From contig JAJFHW010000172.1 in assembly GCA_021775385.1 (NCBI GenBank), positions 1 through 12,641 of the forward strand: 12,641 nt of DNA, in the 5' to 3' direction. This DNA is from Hyphomicrobiales bacterium (GTDB lineage Bacteria; Pseudomonadota; Alphaproteobacteria; Rhizobiales; HXMU1428-3). Shown here piece after piece: positions 6,418 to 12,641 of the stretch. Numbering within the stretch: position 1 is the stretch's first letter; each line of letters starts with the position of its first letter. The position numbers and the translations under genes were made by a program. The notes below the pieces were generated by a model that was not told the origin of the DNA, ran no database searches, and worked only from the letters and a program-made list of their open reading frames with translations.

Positions 6418-6864
6418 ATGAAATTTCTTTTGAAGATTTTCTTACCTTTGTCCTTGTTGTTAGTTTCGCCCATGATTGTTCAGGCAGAGGAGGGTGTTCA
6501 TAAGTTAGTTTTACAAGTAAGTGATAATGATCCAAGTAAAATGAACGCAGCATTGAACGTGGCTGCGAATGTCTCTCGTCATTATTCCAGTCTTGGTGAA
6601 GAGGTTGACATTAAGATTGTGGCCTTTAATGCTGGTTTGCATATGTTACGAAGTGATACGTCCCCTGTCGCAAAGAGAATTTCAAACTTCTCAAATGGTA
6701 TGCCGAATGTTGTGTTTCACGCCTGTGCGAATACTATGGCTGCCATGAAGCGAAAATCCGGCGGTAAATCTGTGCCTGTTTTTAAATTTGCAAAGATTGT
6801 TCCAGCTGGTGTTGTGTCTATTATGGAGCTTGATGCTAAGGGGTATACACTAGTGCGTCCGTAA
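6418..6864 (+). CDS. Exported DsrE/DsrF-like family protein
   Basis: Small exported protein of 148 residues. Residues 1-23 are a signal peptide (VQA|EE). The mature part is a single DsrE-like alpha/beta domain: KLVLQVSDNDPSKMNAALN (29-47), EVDIKIVAFNAGLHML (62-77), and the conserved segment NVVFHACANTM (97-107) with its only cysteine, Cys103. It ends GYTLVRP, as related alphaproteobacterial proteins do. DsrE family members handle sulfur or sulfane transfer through such a cysteine, but many exported homologues have no tested function. ATG is preceded by AGGAG seven bases upstream. No sulfur oxidation genes are beside it; the chemoreceptor 176 bases downstream has its own ribosome binding site and probably its own promoter. 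Confidence 0.85.
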   Translation: MKFLLKIFLPLSLLLVSPMIVQAEEGVHKLVLQVSDNDPSKMNAALNVAANVSRHYSSLGEEVDIKIVAFNAGLHMLRSDTSPVAKRISNFSNGMPNVVFHACANTMAAMKRKSGGKSVPVFKFAKIVPAGVVSIMELDAKGYTLVRP

Positions 6865-6871
6865 GCTTTTT

Positions 6872-6893
6872 TACTTATAGCCTAAGTATTTTT
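6872..6893 (+). terminator. Weak possible terminator after the DsrE-like gene
   Basis: TACTTA (6872-6877), loop TAGCC, and TAAGTA (6883-6888) are followed by TTTTT. The stem is short and AT-only apart from one pair, so termination would be inefficient. Confidence 0.35.
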
Positions 6894-6958
6894 GCCGCTC
6901 TAAAAGCACTTTTTTCCTGCAGAAAATGCTTCAAATTCTAAAAAAATATTTTTTTCGC

Positions 6959-6982
6959 AATCCTATACTAAAGTATAGGATT
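6959..6982. repeat. Near-perfect palindrome upstream of the chemoreceptor gene
   Basis: AATCCTATACT (6959-6969) and AGTATAGGATT (6972-6982) are exact complements separated by two bases, 58 bases before the chemoreceptor ATG. The compact centre is typical of a dimeric repressor site more than of an mRNA hairpin, and no strong T tract follows. TATACT within it could also serve as a -10. Confidence 0.5.
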
Positions 6983-7040
6983 TGTTAGTAATATTCGTGG
7001 ATAGTCTTTGCACAGATTTTGTTTTAGGGAGGCAAGGGCT

Positions 7041-9176
7041 ATGTTTGAAAAATTTAAAGTTATCGCTTTAAATAGTATTTTGGGGAAAATCGCAGCATTA
7101 ACAGTTGTGATTTCAGTTGTGTGTTGTGCATCTGTTGGTATTTTAAATTACCTTAATTCACGATCGGCTTTAGTCGATGCTTCTAAGAATGGAATGAACG
7201 CCCTTATTAATAGCCGGGATATTCTAGTCAAAAGTCAATTACAGACGATTGAAGAAGAACTTAAGATTTTTTCCATCAATGATGTGACCATCAAAGCTTT
7301 TGAAGAAATGACAACGGCTGTTATGGACATGAAAGATGAGCTTCCTAAAGTTAAAGCTTTTTTTCAGAAAAAAGGTTTAACCAAGCCAGAGCGGATTAAA
7401 TTATCTGGCAAAGGAAATAAAACATTTTATTCCTGGAAACATGCTAATATTCATGATCATTATTCCAAATTGGTGACAGTGAACGGCATTGCCGATATTT
7501 ACCTGATTAGTCCTAAGGGATTTGTTCTTTATAGTGTGACGAAATCAAAAGAATTTTTGCATGATTTGTCTCAGGCTGACCCTCAATCATCTGGCTTAAC
7601 TCAAGCCTTTCAAATGATCTCTAAAAAAGAAACAAAAGAGGCTTATATCCCTTTTGCGAACTATGATTTTGAAGGAGGGGAGCACTCAGCTTTTCTTGGA
7701 CTTAAAGTGACGAAAGAATTCTTAGGGACCAAGAAGGATTTGGGATATATCGTTTTTCGCTTATCTGATGATACATTTAAAACAGCTGTGACATCTGGTT
7801 TGGACCCTTTGACGGATGCTACTGTTTTGCTTGTTGATGAGAAATTAGAGCCGATCGTTGCTTCGCAGAAAATATCCTCTCTTCAAGAAAGCTTGAAGCA
7901 GATTGATGCTAAAAAAGCAAAAGGGTTTCAAGTGACTAGTGGTTTAGATATGGTCAATTACATTTCTTACACGGGGCTTGAATTCTTTGGTAAAAAATGG
8001 ATATTATTGGCTGTGAAAACAGAGAACCAAGTGCTCGGTGCTGTTTATCAGATGCGAAATGCTACACTTATGGTTACAGGCCTTACTCTTGCTATAATGT
8101 TTTTAACTGGACTTTGGTTCGCTCGTACATTGTCTCGTCCAATTGAGAATTTAGTGAAATCTATGGATCAGTTGGCTCATGGTGACCTCTCGATCGATTT
8201 GAAAGATGCTGACCGAACTGATGAGATCGGTGATATGTATCGAGCTGTTTCGATTTTTAGAAATAATGAAGTTGAGCGGGTGAACCTTGTTGAGACCTCT
8301 GACGCTGAGCAAATGCGTAGAGCGGAACAACAAGAAAAAATAAACTCGCTTATTGAGCATTTTAAAACTTCCATAAAATCAGTTTTAGATTCTGTTACGG
8401 GTGCTATCCATTCTATGAATGGCAACGCATCTGAATTAAATAAGATTGCATTGGACGCTTCTGGGAAAATTAGTGAAGTTGATGCGTCTAGTCAGCTATC
8501 ATCCCGGAATGTTCAATCTGTTTCTCAACAAACTGAGGAATTAGTTTTGGCAATTCGTGAAATTAGTGAGCATTCAACCAAAGCTTCCAATGTGATTTCT
8601 ACTGCAATGGATCGTGCTACAGAGACAAGTAGAACGATGTCAGATCTTGATATGGCCTCTAAGAAAATTGGAGAGGTTGTAACTTTAATTCGTGATATTG
8701 CTGAGCAAACTAATCTACTTGCGTTAAATGCGACTATTGAAGCTGCGCGAGCCGGCGAAAATGGTAAAGGATTTGCTGTGGTGGCGGGGGAAGTGAAATC
8801 TCTTTCTGATCAGACGTCTAAAGCCACTGAGGAAATTTCTAAACAGATTTTGTCAATACAAGGCTATTCAACGTCTTCAGTAAATGCGATTGCATCTATT
8901 ACTGATACGATGGAGCAAATCCATTCTGTTTCGAACTCAATTGCTTGTGCCGTTGAAGAACAAGATGCTTTGACTTCTGAAATTAGTCGCAATGTTGATG
9001 GGGTTGCAACGGGTGCTCAAGAGGTTAGTGCTAATATGGAAACGGTGACGCAGGCCGTTGAAAAAACATCTGATTGCTCTGAGACGATGTCTAGTGCAAG
9101 CGATTGTGTGACACGTGACATAAAAGAATTAAGCGGTGTTGTTGATGAGTTTTTAGAAGGTGTAGCTGCAGCTTAA
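7041..9176 (+). CDS. Methyl-accepting chemotaxis protein with large periplasmic sensor
   Basis: Transmembrane chemoreceptor of 711 residues that signals through CheW/CheA. The start is ATG 7041, preceded by AGGGAGG (7026-7032); the frame opens earlier at TTG 7008 without a ribosome site. Order: TM1 at about 15-38; periplasmic sensor about 39-339, Cache-like in size and in the aromatic-rich KGFVLYS and GYIVFR strands; TM2 about 341-360; HAMP about 361-414 (LSRPIENL, then DEIGDM); coiled-coil signalling domain about 440-700. The hairpin tip [20 protein letters not shown] (553-572) continues to [18 protein letters not shown] (575-592) and is intact. No C-terminal tethering pentapeptide is visible; the protein ends [10 protein letters not shown]. 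No che gene is adjacent, so it is an orphan receptor. The ligand cannot be read from the sequence. Confidence 0.93.
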   Translation: MFEKFKVIALNSILGKIAALTVVISVVCCASVGILNYLNSRSALVDASKNGMNALINSRDILVKSQLQTIEEELKIFSINDVTIKAFEEMTTAVMDMKDELPKVKAFFQKKGLTKPERIKLSGKGNKTFYSWKHANIHDHYSKLVTVNGIADIYLISPKGFVLYSVTKSKEFLHDLSQADPQSSGLTQAFQMISKKETKEAYIPFANYDFEGGEHSAFLGLKVTKEFLGTKKDLGYIVFRLSDDTFKTAVTSGLDPLTDATVLLVDEKLEPIVASQKISSLQESLKQIDAKKAKGFQVTSGLDMVNYISYTGLEFFGKKWILLAVKTENQVLGAVYQMRNATLMVTGLTLAIMFLTGLWFARTLSRPIENLVKSMDQLAHGDLSIDLKDADRTDEIGDMYRAVSIFRNNEVERVNLVETSDAEQMRRAEQQEKINSLIEHFKTSIKSVLDSVTGAIHSMNGNASELNKIALDASGKISEVDASSQLSSRNVQSVSQQTEELVLAIREISEHSTKASNVISTAMDRATETSRTMSDLDMASKKIGEVVTLIRDIAEQTNLLALNATIEAARAGENGKGFAVVAGEVKSLSDQTSKATEEISKQILSIQGYSTSSVNAIASITDTMEQIHSVSNSIACAVEEQDALTSEISRNVDGVATGAQEVSANMETVTQAVEKTSDCSETMSSASDCVTRDIKELSGVVDEFLEGVAAA

Positions 9177-9196
9177 TTCATAAAATTAATCCCCGT

Positions 9197-9245
9197 TTTA
9201 TGTGGCAACATTTTATAAATTCTATGTTGCCACATAAATGTTTTA
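9197..9245. terminator. Strong hairpin terminator between convergent genes
   Basis: TTTATGTGGCAACAT (9197-9211) and ATGTTGCCACATAAA (9224-9238) form a perfect 15-bp stem with a 12-base loop, followed by TGTTTTAA on the plus strand. It ends the chemoreceptor transcript. The minus side reads AACGGGG next, so termination of the hydratase gene is less certain. Confidence 0.8.
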
Positions 9246-9259
9246 ACTAACTATCTTCA

Positions 9260-10051
9260 TTATTTACCAGTGTAATTTGGTGCCCTTCTTTCAATCCATG
9301 CATTTAGGCCTTCTGTGATGTCTTTTGTTGCGACCATTCGTGCGAACTGTTCTTGTTCGATCTGAAGCCCTTCTGCAATGGTTGTATTTATTCCCCTTGT
9401 GACAGCAGTGATGATGCGGGCGGCAGCTAAAGGGGAGTGCCTTATGATGCGTTCAGCTAACTCTATTGTTTCGGTGAGCAAGGTTTCATGGGGAACAACC
9501 TTGTTAACTAAACCCAGTTCATAGGCCCGTTGAGGAGAGAATTGATCTCCAGTAAGTAATAGTTCTAGGGCTCGTTTTCGGCCAGCCAGGCGCGGCAATC
9601 TTTGTGTGCCGCCAAATGTTGGAGGGATGCCGATGTTGATTTCTGGTTTTGAAAATATTGCTTGTTCACTGGCTATGGCTAAGTGGCAAGCTTCTGTTAT
9701 CTCGCAGCCGCCACCAAAGGCGATCCCATTTACGGCTGCGATTATTGGTTTTTGGTATGCTTCTAATCGGGCTGTCATTTTTTGACCACGGCGGCAAAAG
9801 TCATTGATGGCTTGTTCGGGATTTTGTTTAATTGAATTTGTGAATTCGTGAATATCACCGCCAGCTGAAAATGCCCTCTCTCCGGCTCCTGTTAAGATGA
9901 TGGCCTTTACAGTTTTGTCGTATTCGAATTTATCAAGCAAGCTGAGCAAATAATCATTTGTTGCATAGTTCAGTGCATTTAATTTTTCGGGTCTGTTGAA
10001 GGTGAGAATTGCAATTGAATTTTCTTTTTCTTCTAAAATTAAATCTGACAT
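9260..10051 (-). CDS. Enoyl-CoA hydratase / crotonase family protein
   Basis: Crotonase-fold enzyme of 263 residues, probably hydrating trans-2-enoyl-CoA in fatty acid or amino acid breakdown in the cytoplasm. The oxyanion-hole segment AFSAGGDIHEF (60-70) and the second one NGIAFGGGCEITEA (108-121) are present. Both catalytic glutamates of true hydratases are kept: Glu117 in GGGCE and Glu137 in FSKPEINIGIPP (133-144), followed by GGTQRLPRLAG (147-157). The C-terminus EGLNAWIERRAPNYTGK is typical of the family. The two glutamates argue for hydratase over isomerase or decarboxylase members. ATG is preceded by AAGGGA. It is divergent from a TetR regulator 88 bases away, which may control it. Substrate chain length is not readable here. 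Confidence 0.9.
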   Translation of the reverse strand: MSDLILEEKENSIAILTFNRPEKLNALNYATNDYLLSLLDKFEYDKTVKAIILTGAGERAFSAGGDIHEFTNSIKQNPEQAINDFCRRGQKMTARLEAYQKPIIAAVNGIAFGGGCEITEACHLAIASEQAIFSKPEINIGIPPTFGGTQRLPRLAGRKRALELLLTGDQFSPQRAYELGLVNKVVPHETLLTETIELAERIIRHSPLAAARIITAVTRGINTTIAEGLQIEQEQFARMVATKDITEGLNAWIERRAPNYTGK

Positions 10052-10091
10052 GAGATTTCCCTTTCATGTTCGGTTTGATTTAACGTTAGGG

Positions 10092-10129
10092 TAAGAGTAG
10101 TCTTAGAAAAAAGAAACTCACTGATGAGT
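10092..10129. promoter_or_regulatory. Two candidate operators in the hydratase/TetR divergent gap
   Basis: TAAGA-GTAG-TCTTA (10092-10105) and ACTCA-CTGA-TGAGT (10116-10129) are both 5+4+5 inverted repeats, with centres 24 bp apart. The sequences differ from each other, so at most one is likely to be the TetR site. The 88-base gap contains no convincing -35/-10 pair. Confidence 0.35.
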
Positions 10130-10139
10130 ATACAAAGCC

Positions 10140-10712
10140 ATGGCTCGTAATTCACAAGACACTAAACTTCGTATTTTAAAGGCAGCTAATCGACTGTTTT
10201 ATTCTGATGGTATTCGGGCTGTTAGTGTTGATGCTATTGCTGAAAAGGCAGGAATTACCAAGAAGACTTTGTACTATCATTTTAAAAGTAAAGATGACCT
10301 TGTTGCTGAATATCTTATGTCTCGGGATCAACCAAATTTAGATGCCATGCGCAAATGGTTTGATGAGGTTGACGGTTCTGTTGCTGAAAAAGTCTATGCT
10401 ATTTTTGATGGTGTTGTGCAATCTTCTAAACATCCTAATTGGCGGGGATGTGGTTTCTTGAGGACGGCTGGAGAATTAGCAAATATGCCAGGGCACCCTG
10501 CTATTAAAGCTGGTGCAGCTCATAAGAAACGGTTTGAGGGTTGGTTGGCTGAAGTTTTTGTTGAGCATGAATTGAAGAACTCTTCAGGCTTGGCACGTCA
10601 AGTTGTTTTGCTATTGGATGGATCTTTTGCAGTTATGATGGTGCATCATGATAGTGCGTATATTGAAGAGGCTGGTCTTGCTGCAAAGCAGTTGGTAGAG
10701 GCTAGCTCATAG
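10140..10712 (+). CDS. TetR/AcrR-family transcriptional regulator
   Basis: Regulator of 190 residues. The HTH spans about 10-55: ILKAANRLFYSDGIRAVSV (12-30), DAIAEKAGITKKTLYYHFKS (31-50) with the recognition helix TKKTLYYHF, then KDDLV. The C-terminal domain carries WRGCGFLRTAGELANMPGHP (101-120), a segment seen in a TetR group with a conserved Cys/Phe-rich ligand pocket entrance, here Cys104. ATG 10140 lacks a strong ribosome site, but no better in-frame start exists and MARNSQDTKLRIL is a normal TetR start. It is divergent from the enoyl-CoA hydratase, which it may repress in response to an acyl-CoA or a drug-like ligand. The ligand is unknown. Confidence 0.9.
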   Translation: MARNSQDTKLRILKAANRLFYSDGIRAVSVDAIAEKAGITKKTLYYHFKSKDDLVAEYLMSRDQPNLDAMRKWFDEVDGSVAEKVYAIFDGVVQSSKHPNWRGCGFLRTAGELANMPGHPAIKAGAAHKKRFEGWLAEVFVEHELKNSSGLARQVVLLLDGSFAVMMVHHDSAYIEEAGLAAKQLVEASS

Positions 10713-10727
10713 AATTTGATGAGTTGA

Positions 10728-10766
10728 AAAAGTGAACACCAACAGTTTGAAGTTGGTGTTACTTTT
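10728..10766. terminator. Bidirectional terminator between tetR and the DUF302 gene
   Basis: AACACCAAC (10735-10743) pairs with GTTGGTGTT (10752-10760) over an 8-base loop. A single-base bulge then allows AAAAGT (10728-10733) to pair with ACTTTT (10761-10766). Plus-strand readout ends in CTTTTC and minus-strand readout in CTTTTTC, which suits both convergent genes. Confidence 0.75.
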
Positions 10767-10783
10767 CATTGTAAATTTATAGA

Positions 10784-11257
10784 TTATTTTTTGATGGCTG
10801 CGTTTGTTAGTTTATCGAGCGCGCCGGTCATTTTTTTTAGGACGTTTGCGTCTACTGGTATGCCGTGGGTTTTAGAAAGTTCATTTGGTGCATGATATGC
10901 TAGGTGGACTTTTCCGTCTCTATCTTCAAAAGCGACAACTCTCAGGGGCAAGTCTAATCCAGCTGACTGAGCGAGGTTCATAGCTGGTGTCCCTAATTTA
11001 GGGTTTCCAAACATAAGCATTTCTGTTGGTCTTAGAGTTAAGCCAGCCTTTTTTGCGCCGTTTGCATGATTGATACGAGCAAAAACGGTTGCACCAGCTT
11101 TTTTAACAGCTGCTTCTAACTGATCTATGGTTTGTTTTACTGAGTGTGGGCTGGGTTTTTTAATCAATTCAGCTGCGCTTACGGTTGCACTCAAACTTAA
11201 TGGGAGTATGAGAGCTATCGAGAGGCAGAGTGATTGGATGAGTTTTTTTAGGGGCAT
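10784..11257 (-). CDS. Exported DUF302 domain protein
   Basis: Protein of 157 residues. Residues 1-28 are a signal peptide (VSA|AE), so it is periplasmic. The rest is one DUF302 domain: AAVKKAGATVFARINHANGA (49-68), TEMLMFGNPKLGTPAM (78-93), LDLPLRVVAFEDRDGKVHLAY (101-121). The FGNPKLGTP motif and the terminal HGI (131-133) are hallmarks of the family. DUF302 proteins have no agreed function; some are found beside sulfur or redox genes. ATG is preceded by AAGGA with eight bases between. It stands alone on the minus strand, bounded by terminators at 10728 and 11394, so it is probably monocistronic. Confidence 0.88.
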   Translation of the reverse strand: MPLKKLIQSLCLSIALILPLSLSATVSAAELIKKPSPHSVKQTIDQLEAAVKKAGATVFARINHANGAKKAGLTLRPTEMLMFGNPKLGTPAMNLAQSAGLDLPLRVVAFEDRDGKVHLAYHAPNELSKTHGIPVDANVLKKMTGALDKLTNAAIKK

Positions 11258-11293
11258 AGCGAGTTTCCTTTATTTTCCTTTACAAGTATTAGC

Positions 11294-11320
11294 CTTATAA
11301 TTGTGATGAAAATTTGTAAA
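11294..11320 (-). promoter_or_regulatory. Possible promoter of the DUF302 gene
   Basis: On the minus strand TTTACA (11320-11315) and TATAAG (11299-11294) each match consensus in five of six bases, but the spacer is only 15 bases. The start would fall near 11287, about 30 bases before the ATG. Confidence 0.35.
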
Positions 11321-11351
11321 ATTAAAAAGATCAATAAACGAGACTTTAAAG

Positions 11352-11386
11352 TTTGCCATCATATTTATTTGGGGCTTTATGGCAAA
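11352..11386. repeat. 8-bp inverted repeat beside the DUF1127 terminator
   Basis: TTTGCCAT (11352-11359) and ATGGCAAA (11379-11386) are exact complements with a 19-base loop. A competing small hairpin GCTTT-N5-AAAGC (11374-11388) overlaps the second arm, and the palindrome ACTTTAAAGT (11343-11352) abuts the first. It lies past the DUF1127 terminator and before the DUF302 promoter candidate. No coding frame explains it. Confidence 0.4.
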
Positions 11387-11393
11387 GCTAAAT

Positions 11394-11422
11394 AAAAAGG
11401 CGCCTCATTATTATGAGGCGCC
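11394..11422 (-). terminator. Strong intrinsic terminator of the DUF1127 gene
   Basis: On the minus strand GGCGCCTCAT (11422-11413), loop AATA and ATGAGGCGCC (11408-11399) form a perfect 10-bp GC-rich stem followed by TTTTTATTT. This is the clearest terminator in the window. Confidence 0.93.
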
Positions 11423-11460
11423 CTATGAATGGTAGAAAAGAATACTTGCTTATGTCTAAT

Positions 11461-11718
11461 TTATTTCGCGTGATTTTGGTTGTTTACAACGTATGCGATG
11501 TCACCACGATAAATACCTAGATCTCGAAGTTCGCGGTCTGACAATTGGTTTAGTTCGTCATAGTTTTTTGCGGCTTGGATCGACTTTTTAAAATCGGAGA
11601 ATGTTGAAGTTATTTTTTCAATTATTGTGGTGAAAAATGTGTTTTTTGAACCTAAATTACCTTTAAAATCATTGCTGCCAATATTGTGGTGCATTTGCGG
11701 GTTTGCTTGAATAGCCAT
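11461..11718 (-). CDS. DUF1127 domain protein (YjiS-like)
   Basis: Small protein of 85 residues. The C-terminal half is the DUF1127 motif: IQAAKNYDELNQLSDRELRD (47-66) and LGIYRGDIAYVV (67-78). The first 45 residues are low-similarity and polar, without a signal peptide. Two in-frame ATGs exist; AGGAG (11730-11726) is one base from the first (11724) but seven from the second (11718), so translation should start at 11718. DUF1127 proteins are abundant in alphaproteobacteria; short ones have been linked to RNA binding and to phosphate and carbon metabolism in Agrobacterium. It stands alone, with a very strong terminator, as expected of a highly expressed small gene. Confidence 0.85.
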   Translation of the reverse strand: MAIQANPQMHHNIGSNDFKGNLGSKNTFFTTIIEKITSTFSDFKKSIQAAKNYDELNQLSDRELRDLGIYRGDIAYVVNNQNHAK

Positions 11719-11748
11719 GATCATTCTCCTTCTTGAACATGAATTATC

Positions 11749-11798
11749 ATCTACTATTCAATTAAGCATTTTTACCTGATTTGAGTACCCTAGTAGAT
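11749..11798. repeat. Separated 8-bp inverted repeat upstream of the DUF1127 gene
   Basis: ATCTACTA (11749-11756) and TAGTAGAT (11791-11798) are exact complements 34 bases apart, in the 126-base gap before the DUF1127 start. It could fold the leader or be a regulator site. No convincing -35/-10 pair was found in this gap. Confidence 0.35.
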
Positions 11799-11844
11799 TG
11801 CAAAGGAGCTATGCAAATGCTGCAGAGCATCATATTTTCTTGCT

Positions 11845-12459
11845 CTATTTCTTTATAACGTATCGGCAAATTAGATTTTCACCTCTTTCGCATGCTGCTT
11901 TGGTTTTAGCGCCTGTAGCTTCTTGAAAAAAAGCAGCGACTGCATCACAGACACAGGGCTCGCTTCTAACGGCTGTAGCTAGCGGACAGGTGATATTGCG
12001 AACAATGATTTCTGTTTCATTGTCTATTAATTCGGCTGTTGCACCAAGGTCATTGACTATTGTAATGGCGTCTTCAATTTTTTCTTCTAGAGATTTTTTA
12101 TTATCTTGACCACCGCTAAGGCCAGATTTTTCAGCCATATCTTTACCGACTACTTCGAGTAATTTTTTGCGTTCTTTCTTATCTAAATGATCAGGTAGAT
12201 GGGCTAAAAGTGTTTTGACGAAGGGGAGGTATGCTGAAGATCCAACGTCTTCAGTTCCTCTCACTGTTTTATATTCTTGAGCTGGTTTACCTGCCCCGTT
12301 GCTTGGGCGTATAATTCCTTTCTCAATTAGACCATGAGAAACTAAGCGATCAAGCTGGGTTGTGATAGCTGTTCTTGCTAAGCCAAAATCTTTTGCTAAT
12401 TCTGAAATTGTTTTTGGGGTCTCTCTAAGAGTTTTCAGAATTTTATCTTTGGTTGTCAT
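11845..12459 (-). CDS. SufR-like HTH regulator with C-terminal cysteine cluster
   Basis: Regulator of 204 residues. Residues 3-55 are a winged HTH: KILKTLRETPKTISELAKDF (6-25), GLARTAITTQLDRLVSHGLI (26-45), then RPSNGAGKPAQEYK (51-64). The middle is a helical linker. The C-terminal part carries NITCPLATAVRSEPCVCDAV (155-174), AACERGENLICRYVI (188-202). Cysteines are at 158, 169, 171, 190 and 198. The layout of CPLA, a Cys 13 residues later and a final CxY strand resembles the COG2345/SufR group, where cysteines bind an iron-sulfur cluster. Later spacings differ from cyanobacterial SufR. It is divergent from a gene starting at 12634, and two palindromes lie between them. ATG has no strong ribosome site. 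Redox or iron sensing is inference. Confidence 0.8.
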   Translation of the reverse strand: MTTKDKILKTLRETPKTISELAKDFGLARTAITTQLDRLVSHGLIEKGIIRPSNGAGKPAQEYKTVRGTEDVGSSAYLPFVKTLLAHLPDHLDKKERKKLLEVVGKDMAEKSGLSGGQDNKKSLEEKIEDAITIVNDLGATAELIDNETEIIVRNITCPLATAVRSEPCVCDAVAAFFQEATGAKTKAACERGENLICRYVIKK

Positions 12460-12499
12460 GGACTTAATTCAGTATCCGTTTTTTAGTTTGGTTGGCTTG

Positions 12500-12528
12500 A
12501 GTTTAAAGAATTCTAGACTAAAGGTCAA
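12500..12528 (-). promoter_or_regulatory. Promoter of the SufR-like regulator gene
   Basis: On the minus strand TTGACC (12528-12523), a 17-base spacer and TAAACT (12505-12500) form a good pair. The start near 12493 gives a leader of about 34 bases. Its -35 lies five bases from the first palindrome at 12533, so a bound regulator could affect this promoter too. Confidence 0.6.
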
Positions 12529-12532
12529 TAAT

Positions 12533-12557
12533 AACAATAATAATTGTCATTATTGTT
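12533..12557. promoter_or_regulatory. Palindromic operator 1, AACAATAAT-N7-ATTATTGTT
   Basis: Perfect 9-bp arms (12533-12541, 12549-12557) around AATTGTC, centred at 12545. It covers the -35 of the rightward promoter and borders the -35 of the leftward one. The sequence is AT-rich, but 9-bp perfect arms beside a second palindrome make chance less likely. Confidence 0.65.
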
Positions 12558-12572
12558 TTTCTCGGTTATTAT
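12544..12572 (+). promoter_or_regulatory. Promoter of the rightward gene at 12634
   Basis: TTGTCA (12544-12549), a spacer of exactly 17 bases and TATTAT (12567-12572) each match consensus in five of six positions. The start near 12579 gives a leader of about 55 bases. The -35 is inside palindrome 1 and the -10 inside palindrome 2. Confidence 0.7.
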
Positions 12573-12586
12573 GTGCTTCATAATAA
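12566..12586. promoter_or_regulatory. Palindromic operator 2, TTATTATG-N5-CATAATAA
   Basis: Perfect 8-bp arms (12566-12573, 12579-12586) around TGCTT, centred at 12576, 31 bp (about three helical turns) from the centre of palindrome 1. It covers the -10 and probable start point of the rightward promoter. Confidence 0.65.
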
Positions 12587-12633
12587 GAATAATCTAATTG
12601 AAGCATATGAGATAATCAACGGAGAAGTCATTA

Positions 12634-12641
12634 ATGAAACG
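12634..12641 (+). CDS. Start of an unidentified rightward gene (partial)
   Basis: ATG AAA CG at the right edge is preceded by GGAG (12621-12624) with nine bases between and by a well-formed promoter at 12544-12572. Only two full codons (Met-Lys) are visible, so the product is unknown. It is divergent from the SufR-like regulator and is its probable target. Confidence 0.5.

Noticed and set aside
7008..7040. TTG start for the chemoreceptor, 11 residues earlier
   Set aside because: The AGGGAGG ribosome site is inside this extension and is correctly spaced for ATG 7041.
11817..11830. ATGCT-GCAG-AGCAT hairpin as terminator of the SufR-like gene
   Set aside because: Only 5 bp and no T tract beyond TTTG; too weak to call.
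11811..11858. 15-codon plus-strand micro-ORF (MQMLQSIIFSCSISL) after AAAGGAG
   Set aside because: A ribosome site is present, but the frame is very short, overlaps the end of the regulator gene and has no other support.
1..12641. Defence system, phage, transposon, CRISPR or toxin-antitoxin content
   Set aside because: Every sizeable gene has a housekeeping or metabolic family, and no transposase, integrase, nuclease, repeat array or toxin-antitoxin pair is visible.

Overview
The window looks like chromosomal DNA of an AT-rich alphaproteobacterium, plausibly marine. The evidence is a TRAP transporter receptor of the alpha-keto acid type, FCD-type GntR regulators, a short DUF1127 protein, a short GH103 lytic transglycosylase, a DsrE-like exported protein and a large chemoreceptor. 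This placement comes from protein content and base composition judged by eye. I see no rRNA, tRNA, CRISPR array, transposase, integrase or phage gene. The genes share similar base composition and most intergenic gaps end in plausible terminators, so it reads as ordinary core or semi-accessory chromosome.

Layout. (1) 1-1974: the 5' part of a TRAP solute receptor gene (minus, running off the left edge), divergent from an FCD/GntR regulator; both promoters carry the same 9-mer TTTACCAGT/ACTGGTAAA. (2) 2046-3980: two minus-strand cell-wall genes, an exported lytic transglycosylase followed by an exported GH3 NagZ-like hexosaminidase. (3) 4255-6307: an LldD-like FMN 2-hydroxyacid dehydrogenase, divergent from a second FCD/GntR regulator. 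Between them lie an extended -10 promoter and two FadR-like operators 25 bp apart. (4) 6418-9176: an exported DsrE-like protein and a two-TM methyl-accepting chemotaxis protein. (5) 9260-10712: an enoyl-CoA hydratase divergent from a TetR regulator. (6) 10784-11718: an exported DUF302 protein and a DUF1127 protein, both minus. (7) 11845-12641: a SufR-like Cys-rich HTH regulator, divergent from a gene whose first codons are at the right edge. Two perfect AT-rich palindromes, 31 bp centre to centre, overlap the -35 and -10 of that gene's promoter.

How the genes may work together. The most coherent story is carboxylate use: TRAP import of a keto or hydroxy acid and its oxidation by the LldD-like enzyme, each under its own FCD regulator. 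The second story is periplasmic peptidoglycan turnover by the MltB-NagZ pair. The third is the divergent regulator pair at the right edge, whose operators are unusually clear but whose target gene is outside the window. I did not find a system that I can call new. The strongest leads are regulatory DNA rather than new protein families. Three start codons are placed by ribosome binding sites rather than by the longest reading frame (5516, 7041, 11718).
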